This document shows positions 1 through 5,005 of a DNA stretch of 5,005 bases, in pieces. A program made the position numbers and the translations under genes. The notes under the pieces were generated by a model that was not told where the DNA came from, searched no databases, and saw only the letters and a list, made by a program, of their open reading frames with translations. Source of the DNA: Pseudomonadota bacterium (lineage in GTDB: Bacteria; Pseudomonadota; Gammaproteobacteria; Burkholderiales; Casimicrobiaceae); the NCBI GenBank assembly GCA_022709775.1, contig JAKLIE010000186.1, positions 1 to 5,005 on the forward strand. Direction: 5' to 3'. Position 1 is the stretch's first letter. Each line of letters starts with the position of its first letter.

Positions 1-1963
1 CGCGCAACATCGCATCGAGCCAGCCGGGCGTCACGATCGTGTCGTTGTTGAGGAACACGATCGTCGCGCCGCGAGCGCGCGCGGCGCCGAGGTTGCAGGC
101 CGCGATGAACCCGCCGTTCTTCTCCGGGCGCTCGAACCGGACGCCGCTCACGACGGCCAGCGCCTGCGCGAGCGGCTCGGGGGATGCGTCGTCGACGACG
201 ATCACCTCGGTCTCGTCGTGCCGCACCGTGGCGTGGACGCTCTTCAGGCACGTGTAGGTCGCGAGCGCCTGACCGTAGGCCGGGATGACGATCGACACGC
301 GCGGCGACGCCGCTTCGCCGAACGCGAGCGGTGCGATCGAAGTCTCGGCCTTCCACGTCCGGCGGCTCGACGACGGGACGTAGCCCCGCCCGCGCAGCTT
401 GTCGCGGACGCGCCTCGCGAGCGCCGCCGGTCCCTGCTCGCGCAACACCGCGAGCGCCGTGGCGCCCTGCCGCGGCAACTGCCGGACCGCGGTCGGCACC
501 GTCGAGAAGCGGGTGCCCGCGATTCGCGCGTGGAGCAACGCGCGGCGCAGCGGCGCGGTGATCCTCCAGCTCGTCGACGACTCCAGTTCGGCGATGCGTT
601 CGCGGGCGATCGCGAGCTCGCGATCGTTGCCCTGCGCGGCACGCAGGCCGTCGGTCTGCGCGGCGCGCGCGACGAGCTCGTTCAGCGCTTCGCGCTCGCC
701 GCACAGCGCTCCCGCCCGCACCAGCGCGGAAAGCGGCAGCGCGGGCGGCGGCGGCGGCGGGACGAAGTGACGCGGGGCAAGGGCCGGCAGCGGCGAACCC
801 GGCCTCGCAACCGCGCGCCGGTCGCCCACGAGCGCGTCGACGTAGTCGCGCCACGCCGAGGGCGCAGGCGGATCGGCCGCCGGGCGCGGAGAACGCGGAA
901 CGGCCGCGAGCAGCGCGTCGTTCCACGCGCTCGCCGGCGCGTCCCACGCGACGATGCGCGCACGCTCGACGCCCTCCAGCCGCTCGCGTAACGCGCCCAG
1001 GGACGACGCGACGATCGGCCTGCCCGTCGCGAGCGCAGCCGACAGCGTGTACGACCACGTCTCGGGCCACTGCGCGGGGAACAGCCACACGTCGGGAGAT
1101 TCGGCCGCGACGAGCGAGGGCAACTCGGCGTCGTCGTAGGCGCCGGTCATCGAGATCGTTCCCGCGCGCATCGGCGGCAGCGGCGCGCCGGCCGGTCCGA
1201 GAATGCGGAAAGCGAGCGGCAATCCCCTCGCCTCCGCGTCGCGCGCGCACGCCACCGCGACGTCGAAGCCCTTGTCCGGCGTGAGCTTGCCCAGCAGGCC
1301 GACGCGGATCGCCTTCGAGGCGAAGTCGACGCGGGGCTCGGGATGCGGGCGGACGTCGACGCGCAGCGCCGGGAAATGGCGCCGGAACCGCTCGGCGGTG
1401 TCGGCGCTCGGCGCGACGATGCGCGAGGCCTTCGCGAGCCACGTGCCGAACGTGGCGCGCCATCCCGCGATGTCGAGCGGCCACTGCGCCGGGCGGCGCG
1501 CGAGGCAGGCGTTGCAGCCCGCCTCGTCGGGCTCGCCGCAATAGCGGCCTTCGCCGCGGTCGAGGTGATAGCGCGGACAGTACGGATAGGCGTCGTGCAG
1601 CGTGACGTCGAACGGCACGCCGACGTCGGAAGCGAGCTCGAGCACGTCGCGCGGCAGGCCGTCGACGTGGTGGTAATGCATCCAGGCGACGCCGAGGCCG
1701 CGAAGCAGCGCGGCGAGCGCCGCGCGGTCGCCAGGATAGGCGAACCACGCATCGAGGCGACGACCGTCGTGGGTCGCACCGAGATGCACGACGTCGCGGC
1801 CGGCGGGCGCGAGCAGCAGCACGTCGGCGCGATCGGCCAGCGCCGTCGCGAGCTCGTCGACGTGGCGGCGCACGCCCCCGCCCCAGCCATGGCTCACGAG
1901 GACGACCTTCGGCCGCGGCGAGGCAGCGATCCGGGACAGCGTGCCGGCAGGGTCGTCGGACAT
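1..1963 (-). CDS. Two-domain glycosyltransferase (GT4-GT2 fusion), 3' end beyond window
   Basis: Reading from the ATG at 1963, the frame stays open for 654 codons to the window edge. Residues 19-35 (KVVLVSHGWGGGVRRHV) look like the nucleotide-sugar transferase N-terminus of family GT4. HDAYPYCPR (123-131) followed by YCGEP (141-145) and C150/C153 is a cysteine-bearing signature I know from large fused glycosyltransferases. GLLGKLTPDKG (222-232) begins the second Rossmann half, and PETWSYTLSAAL (300-311) is the donor-binding EX7E region, with E301 present but Ala at 309 where the second Glu normally sits. A proline run (402-407) and a likely coiled coil (about 415-462) lead to STSWRITAPLR (463-473), a hallmark linker. 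A GT2 domain starts near 555: VSIVIPAYG (556-564), VVDDAS (589-594), FLNNDT (637-642). Probable role: adding sugars during O-antigen, capsule or other surface glycan synthesis at the cytoplasmic membrane face. Acceptor and sugar are unknown. No clear Shine-Dalgarno precedes the ATG; an in-frame TTG lies about 30 nt upstream, but the ATG fits domain onset well. [Confidence was not given in the original answer; 0 is a placeholder required by the schema.]. Confidence 0.
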   Translation of the reverse strand, partial: MSDDPAGTLSRIAASPRPKVVLVSHGWGGGVRRHVDELATALADRADVLLLAPAGRDVVHLGATHDGRRLDAWFAYPGDRAALAALLRGLGVAWMHYHHVDGLPRDVLELASDVGVPFDVTLHDAYPYCPRYHLDRGEGRYCGEPDEAGCNACLARRPAQWPLDIAGWRATFGTWLAKASRIVAPSADTAERFRRHFPALRVDVRPHPEPRVDFASKAIRVGLLGKLTPDKGFDVAVACARDAEARGLPLAFRILGPAGAPLPPMRAGTISMTGAYDDAELPSLVAAESPDVWLFPAQWPETWSYTLSAALATGRPIVASSLGALRERLEGVERARIVAWDAPASAWNDALLAAVPRSPRPAADPPAPSAWRDYVDALVGDRRAVARPGSPLPALAPRHFVPPPPPPALPLSALVRAGALCGEREALNELVARAAQTDGLRAAQGNDRELAIARERIAELESSTSWRITAPLRRALLHARIAGTRFSTVPTAVRQLPRQGATALAVLREQGPAALARRVRDKLRGRGYVPSSSRRTWKAETSIAPLAFGEAASPRVSIVIPAYGQALATYTCLKSVHATVRHDETEVIVVDDASPEPLAQALAVVSGVRFERPEKNGGFIAACNLGAARARGATIVFLNNDTIVTPGWLDAMLR

Positions 1964-2013
1964 GGCGTGGGACGGTGAAGCACCGCAGCGAGTCAACCGG
2001 CGGCGCGAACCGG

Positions 2014-2019
2014 ATTGTA
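2014..2019 (-). promoter_or_regulatory. Possible sigma70 -10 box for the glycosyltransferase gene
   Basis: The minus strand reads GGCTACAATCC here. TACAAT matches the -10 consensus TATAAT at five of six positions and stands out in such GC-rich DNA. It lies about 44 nt upstream of the ATG at 1963 if transcription starts near 2007. No convincing -35 hexamer is visible at 16-18 bp (the 17-bp position reads CGTGGG). A short inverted repeat, GCCGG-6 nt-CCGGC (2020-2035), fills the spacer next to the box and might bind a regulator. The rest of the 123-bp spacer (1964-2086) holds no other gene, and I see no stem followed by a T run that would terminate the upstream operon. Confidence 0.4.
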
Positions 2020-2086
2020 GCCGGGACGGTCCGGCACCCACGCCGGCACGCCCGCGGCGCAAGTGCCCCGATAGCGCTAACAGGCC

Positions 2087-2947
2087 CTAGTCGTCGATCG
2101 CGACGACGACCGGCTGATGGTCCGACAGCGTCGTGGCCGAATCGACCTCCACCGAGCGCACGCGACGGGCGAGCTCGTCGCTCACGAACACGAAGTCGCA
2201 GGCGACCGGCTTCGAGTCGGGCGAGTAGGGCTCGTGCACGCAGAACGTCGGCGGCTGCGGACGCTCGCCGTGGACGAGCCGCCAGGCGTCGTGGAAGCGC
2301 GAGGTGCCGTCCGGGAACGGCGAGAGCATCTGCGCGTGATCGGGATCGTCCGGCCCCAGGTTGAAGTCGCCGGCGACGATCGTCGCGAACGGGTGCGGAA
2401 ATACGTGGAACGGTCCGCCGTCGTCGCGCTCGGCGCTGCCCAGACGCGCGTGCCCGTGGCCTTCCGCGTGGATCTCGCGCAGCCGCCGCACCTGCTGCGT
2501 CCGCTGCGCCGGCGACCAGTACTCGAGGTGCGTCGTCACGATGCGCACGAGGCCGGACGGCGCCGCGACGACGGCCTCGACCGCCACGCGCGGCATCGAC
2601 GCCACGCCCGGATCGGCGGGCCACGGCAGCGCGTGCCTGCGCACCTGCCGCACGGGCAGCCGGGTCGCGATCGCGTTGCCGAAGCGCCTGCGCCGGCCGT
2701 CGTCGCCCGGATGATCCGTTCCGACACCGTGGACGACCGTGTAGCCGGGCAGGAGCGACGCGAGCATCGCGAACTGGTCACCGTCGTCGTTGCCCTCGAG
2801 GCGCGGATCCGGGAAGTTGTCGGCGAGCTCCTGCACGCACAGGACGTCGAAATCGGCCAGCGAGCGGGCATGCGCGACCACGCGCGCGGGATCGACGCGG
2901 CCGTCGAGCCCGAGAAACCACTGGACGTTCCACGTGACGAGAATCAT
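2087..2947 (-). CDS. Endonuclease/exonuclease/phosphatase (EEP) family hydrolase
   Basis: A 286-residue protein of the DNase I-like EEP fold, which hydrolyses phosphodiester or phosphomonoester bonds with Mg2+. Family motifs appear in order: LVTWNVQWF (3-11, metal-ligand N7), VLCVQE (35-40, catalytic/metal Glu E40), FGNAI (89-93), TTHLEYW (138-144, H140), AGDFN (192-196, D194/N196), DFVFVSD (251-257) and LSDHQPV (274-280, D276/H277). All catalytic residues expected of the family are present and the length is normal. No signal peptide or membrane segment is visible, so it should be cytoplasmic. I chose the ATG at 2947 because the core beta-strand starts at once; a TTG at 2968 would add seven residues encoded by repeat DNA. 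The only ribosome-binding candidate is a weak GGCGGGC. It follows the two ABC permease genes on the same strand, 145 bp after the second. The substrate cannot be deduced: DNA repair exonuclease, nucleotide or phospholipid-type phosphodiesterase are all possible. Confidence 0.9.
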   Translation of the reverse strand: MILVTWNVQWFLGLDGRVDPARVVAHARSLADFDVLCVQELADNFPDPRLEGNDDGDQFAMLASLLPGYTVVHGVGTDHPGDDGRRRRFGNAIATRLPVRQVRRHALPWPADPGVASMPRVAVEAVVAAPSGLVRIVTTHLEYWSPAQRTQQVRRLREIHAEGHGHARLGSAERDDGGPFHVFPHPFATIVAGDFNLGPDDPDHAQMLSPFPDGTSRFHDAWRLVHGERPQPPTFCVHEPYSPDSKPVACDFVFVSDELARRVRSVEVDSATTLSDHQPVVVAIDD

Positions 2948-2956
2948 GCGCCCGCC

Positions 2957-3017
2957 GGGCCGCCCCAAGGGCGCGCCCCCCCGGGGGGGGGCGGGCGCAG
3001 CGCGCTACGGGGGGATC
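2957..3017. repeat. Structured intergenic repeat, copy A (diverged)
   Basis: This copy shares the framework of the other four: GCCGCCCC at the left end, a C-run/G-run hairpin in the middle, a second hairpin, then CGGGGGGAT at the right end. Its central hairpin is expanded to C7 (2976-2982) followed by G9 (2983-2991). The second hairpin (arms 2990-2996 and 3000-3006, loop GCA) carries one G-G mismatch, so it is the least perfect copy. It ends 9 bp before the EEP gene's ATG, so the 5' leader of that gene is largely repeat sequence. Confidence 0.85.
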
Positions 3018-3029
3018 GCCGCGCGCGCC

Positions 3030-3092
3030 GGGCCGCCCCAAGCGCGCGGGCCCCCTCGGGGGGAGGCGGCCGAAGGCCGCTACGGGGGGATC
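3030..3092. repeat. Structured intergenic repeat, copy B
   Basis: Same family as copy A, which it follows after a 12-bp spacer. It contains the CCCCCTCGGGGGG hairpin and a second hairpin with arms 3065-3071 and 3075-3081 around a GAA loop (GGCGGCC/GGCCGCT, closing G-T pair). On the minus strand it begins directly after the TGA of the MalG-type permease: stop codon, one base, then ATCCCCCC. It could act as an mRNA 3'-end stabiliser or partial terminator, but there is no T run typical of an intrinsic terminator. Confidence 0.88.
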
Positions 3093-3920
3093 TCATCTGA
3101 TTCCGGCGCGCATGAACGACGCGACGAACTGACGCTGGAACAGCAGGAAGGCGACGAGCAGCGGCGCGGTGGTGAGCAGCGTCGCCGCCGTGATGATCGA
3201 CCAGTCGATGCCCTGGTCGGTCGACGAGAACACCTGGAGGCCGACGGTCACCGGCCGCGACTCGACCGAATTCGTGATGATGAGCGGCCACAGGAAGTTG
3301 TTCCAGTGGTAGCTCACCGACACGAGCGCATAGGCGAGGTAGGTCGGCCGCGCGAGCGGCACGTACACCTTCCAGAGCACGGCGAGCGGCGAGCAGCCCT
3401 CGACCCTGGCGGCTTCGTCGAGCTCGCGCGGGATCGTCTTGAACGTCTGGCGCAGCAGGAAGATGCCGAACGCGCTCGCCCAGTACGGCAGGCCGATCGC
3501 GAGGATCGTGTCCTTGATGCCGAGGAAGGTCATCGTCCGGTAGTTCTCGACGATCAGCACGTCGGGCATGATCATTAGCTGGACGAGCACGAGCGCGAAC
3601 ATCACGTTGCGGCCGGGAAACTCGAAGCGGGCGAACGCGTAGGCCGCGAGCGTCACCAGCACGAGCTGCGCGGCGAGCACCATCGCGACCAGGATCACCG
3701 TGTTCAGGAAATACCGCGCGAACGGCGCCGCGGCCCAGGCCTTGGCGAAATTGTCGAGCGTCAGCGGCGCGGAGAGCACGAAGCGCGTCGAGAACTCGGC
3801 CGGGTGGAACGCGGTCCAGAACGCGTAGACGAGCGGCAGGATCCAAAGGATGCCGAGCAGCCACGCCGCGGCGGTCTCGAGCCCCCGCGCCCATCCGCGC
3901 GAATCGTAGACATGGGTCAT
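3093..3920 (-). CDS. Carbohydrate ABC importer permease, MalG/UgpE type
   Basis: A complete 275-residue inner-membrane permease of the binding-protein-dependent importer family (CUT1-like), forming half of the substrate channel. About six hydrophobic segments are visible, near residues 16-38, 72-96, 106-124, 139-157, 193-215 and 235-260. The cytoplasmic coupling loop that docks on the ATPase is clear: DEAARVEGCSP (168-178) followed by VPLARP (187-192), i.e. the EAA---G motif with E169, A170, A171, G175. WNNFLWPLII (206-215), RPVTVGL (222-228) and the C-terminal FQRQFVASFMRAGIR are typical of MalG/UgpE-type subunits. The ATG at 3920 has GGAGGTG eight bases upstream. Partner permease lies upstream on the same strand but is separated by 226 bp, mostly repeats, instead of the usual few bases. 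Substrate is uncertain: sugar or glycerol-3-phosphate-like compounds are the best guesses from overall resemblance. Confidence 0.95.
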   Translation of the reverse strand: MTHVYDSRGWARGLETAAAWLLGILWILPLVYAFWTAFHPAEFSTRFVLSAPLTLDNFAKAWAAAPFARYFLNTVILVAMVLAAQLVLVTLAAYAFARFEFPGRNVMFALVLVQLMIMPDVLIVENYRTMTFLGIKDTILAIGLPYWASAFGIFLLRQTFKTIPRELDEAARVEGCSPLAVLWKVYVPLARPTYLAYALVSVSYHWNNFLWPLIITNSVESRPVTVGLQVFSSTDQGIDWSIITAATLLTTAPLLVAFLLFQRQFVASFMRAGIR

Positions 3921-3928
3921 CGGTGCGC

Positions 3929-3935
3929 CACCTCC
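3929..3935 (-). promoter_or_regulatory. Shine-Dalgarno of the MalG/UgpE-type permease
   Basis: The minus strand reads GGAGGTG, a near-perfect anti-16S match, with eight bases before the ATG at 3920. It fixes that start and shows that the gene has its own ribosome entry site despite the repeat block inserted between it and its partner gene. The repeat array ends about 10 bp upstream of this site. Confidence 0.8.
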
Positions 3936-3945
3936 GGCGACCGAC

Positions 3946-4016
3946 GGGCCGCCCCGAGGTCGCCGCGCCCCCTCGGGGGGAGGCTCGCGAAGCGAGCCCC
4001 GGGGGGATGTCCACCC
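3946..4016. repeat. Structured intergenic repeat, copy C (tandem unit 1)
   Basis: First unit of a head-to-tail array with a 69-bp period. It contains hairpin 1 (CCCCC at 3968-3972, GGGGGG at 3975-3980) and hairpin 2 (GGCTCGC 3982-3988, loop GAA, GCGAGCC 3992-3998), a perfect 7-bp stem. The outer GCCCC and GGGGGG runs can pair with each other and would close both hairpins into a cloverleaf-like fold. It differs from the next unit at one base only (A versus G in the spacer at 4013/4082). Confidence 0.92.
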
Positions 4017-4085
4017 GCCGCCCCGAGGTCGCCGCGCCCCCTCGGGGGGAGGCTCGCGAAGCGAGCCCCGGGGGGATGTCCGCCC
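4017..4085. repeat. Structured intergenic repeat, copy D (tandem unit 2)
   Basis: Second tandem unit, 68 of 69 bases identical to copy C, including both hairpins (hairpin 2 at 4051-4067). Such near-identity points to recent duplication or gene conversion between neighbouring units. Confidence 0.92.
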
Positions 4086-4148
4086 GCCGCCCCGAGGTCG
4101 CCGTGTCCCCTGGGGGGCGGCGGCCGCAGGCCGCTTCGGGGGGATGTC
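4086..4148. repeat. Structured intergenic repeat, copy E (tandem unit 3, diverged)
   Basis: Third unit, in register with C and D at its left end. The left 16 bases match C and D exactly, but the centre reads GTGTCCCCTGGGGGG and hairpin 2 is the other sequence type (GGCGGCC 4119-4125, loop GCA, GGCCGCT 4129-4135), resembling copy B. Its right end overlaps the TGA of the MalF-type permease: on the minus strand the stop is followed by one base and then ATCCCCCC. Confidence 0.88.
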
Positions 4149-5005
4149 ATTGGTAATGCGTCCTGCGCTCGAGCACGAAGAACTGGACCAGTGCTGTGAG
4201 GCCGAGGATCCCGAGCAGCACCATCGTCAGCGCCGCCGCGTACGCCGAGTCCCAGAACCGGAAGCCGATCTCGTAGATGTAGTAGAGCAGGAGCGCCGTC
4301 GCGTTGTCGGGTCCGCCGCGCGTCATCACGACGATGTGGTCGACGAGCCGGAACGCGTTGATCACGGCATTCACGAGCACGAACAGCGTGACCGGCATCA
4401 GCAGCGGAAACGTCACGCGACGGAAGAACGTCCAGCGCGACGCGCCCTCGATCGCGGCGGCCTCGGCGAGGCTGGGCGACATCGACTGCAGCGCGGCCAG
4501 GTAGAAGATCATGAAGAAGCCGGCCTCCTTCCAGATCGTCACGACCATCAGGCTGGCGAGCGCGGTGGACTTGCTGCCGAGCCAGTTGTGGCTCGCGAAG
4601 CCCATCCCCTTCGTGAACTGCTCGAGCAGCCCGTACTCGGGCGTGTAGAAGAACAGCCAGATGTTCGCCACCGCGATCATCGGCAGCACCGTCGGCGTGA
4701 AGTACGCGAGCCTCAGGAAACCGCGCCCGGCGATCTTCCCGTGCACCCAGACCGCCATCAGGAGCGACAGCGCGATCGACACCGGGATCGTGCCGAGCGC
4801 GTACCAGAGGTTGTTCGAGAGCGCCTGCCAGAAGATCGGGTCCTCGGCGAGCTGGGCGTAGTTGTCCGCGCCGACCCACACCGCGGGGCGGCTGCCCTTC
4901 GGGGTCGACAGGAAGCTGTGCCAGAGGTTCGCGACCGTCGGATAGTGCGTGAACAGCACGAGCAGCGACATCGCCGGCGCGAGCAGCAGCCAGGCGTAGA
5001 GCCAT
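4147..5005 (-). CDS. Carbohydrate ABC importer permease, MalF/UgpA type, 5' end beyond window
   Basis: Inner-membrane permease, partner of the downstream MalG/UgpE-type subunit. The frame is open to the window edge and reads WLYAWLLLAPAMSLLVLF, the first transmembrane helix, so the internal ATG at 4971 is not the true start; perhaps 10-20 residues are missing (UgpA-type proteins are about 295 residues, 285 codons are visible). Numbered from that ATG: hydrophobic segments near 54-76, 88-109, 138-160, 190-215 and 243-267; PTVLPMIAVANIW (93-105); coupling loop EAAAIEGASRWTFF (170-183) with VTFPLLMP (186-193), the EAA---G motif; TRGGP (217-221), a MalF-family signature after helix five; C-terminus FVLERRTHYQ, which resembles UgpA-like proteins. 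Together the two permeases would carry a sugar or sugar-phosphate-like solute delivered by a periplasmic binding protein. Binding-protein and ATPase genes are expected outside the window. Confidence 0.95.
   Translation of the reverse strand, partial: WLYAWLLLAPAMSLLVLFTHYPTVANLWHSFLSTPKGSRPAVWVGADNYAQLAEDPIFWQALSNNLWYALGTIPVSIALSLLMAVWVHGKIAGRGFLRLAYFTPTVLPMIAVANIWLFFYTPEYGLLEQFTKGMGFASHNWLGSKSTALASLMVVTIWKEAGFFMIFYLAALQSMSPSLAEAAAIEGASRWTFFRRVTFPLLMPVTLFVLVNAVINAFRLVDHIVVMTRGGPDNATALLLYYIYEIGFRFWDSAYAAALTMVLLGILGLTALVQFFVLERRTHYQ

Noticed and set aside
218..991. Long plus-strand open frame of 257 codons
   Set aside because: It is antisense to the glycosyltransferase, is rich in Arg and Ala with no recognisable domain, and exists because stop codons are rare in such GC-rich DNA. 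The minus-strand frame carries clear family motifs.
1147..1890. Minus-strand 247-codon frame overlapping the glycosyltransferase
   Set aside because: It is an out-of-frame shadow of the GT4 domain: low-complexity Arg/Ala/Ser composition and no motifs.
2072..2079. Palindrome TAGCGCTA after the EEP gene
   Set aside because: An eight-base palindrome that does not extend further and has no T run; too short to call an operator or terminator.
2117..3100. Plus-strand 327-codon frame opposite the EEP gene
   Set aside because: It is Arg-rich, runs through the intergenic repeats and mirrors the EEP coding frame, which has intact catalytic motifs.
2944..4014. Minus-strand 356-codon frame across permease and repeats
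   Set aside because: The translation is an Arg/Pro/Gly-rich frame-shifted version of the permease plus repeat-encoded peptide; it has no hydrophobic segments, and the true frame is a textbook permease.
3946..4148. CRISPR array
   Set aside because: The units are contiguous 69-bp tandem copies with internal hairpins and no unique spacers; only three units are present and there are no cas genes.
3917..5005. Minus-strand 362-codon frame reaching the window edge
   Set aside because: It is the wrong frame of the MalF-type permease followed by repetitive peptide from the repeat array.

Overview
The window is very GC-rich (about 70 % by eye). All four recognisable genes lie on the minus strand, so transcription runs from position 5005 towards 1. 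Codon use (GC-rich third positions), the gene families and a family of C/G-run hairpin repeats of a kind I associate with Burkholderiales suggest a betaproteobacterium. That assignment is inference, not something the sequence proves.

Layout in the direction of transcription. (1) 5005-4147: membrane permease of a MalF/UgpA-type carbohydrate ABC importer, lacking only its extreme N-terminus. (2) 4148-3946: three head-to-tail copies of a roughly 69-bp structured repeat. (3) 3920-3093: the partner MalG/UgpE-type permease, with a good Shine-Dalgarno. (4) 3092-2957: two more, more diverged copies of the repeat. (5) 2947-2087: a small cytoplasmic endonuclease/exonuclease/phosphatase (EEP) family hydrolase with its catalytic motifs intact. 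(6) 2086-1964: a 123-bp spacer with a plausible -10 box. (7) 1963-1: the first 654 codons of a large two-domain glycosyltransferase (GT4 fused to GT2) that runs off the window.

The two permeases form the heterodimeric channel of one importer. The solute-binding protein and ATPase genes are not in the window. The closest family resemblance I see is to the glycerol-3-phosphate (Ugp)-like importers, so the downstream EEP phosphoesterase could act on the imported substrate or be an unrelated DNA/phosphoester hydrolase. The glycosyltransferase gene probably belongs to a separate surface-polysaccharide locus with its own promoter.

The most noteworthy non-coding signal is the five-copy repeat family. 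Each cluster begins exactly one nucleotide after a permease stop codon. The repeats contain two hairpins, and one of these shows three compensatory base-pair changes between copies. Two of the tandem copies differ at a single base in 69. I see no tRNA, rRNA, CRISPR array, transposase or plasmid element.
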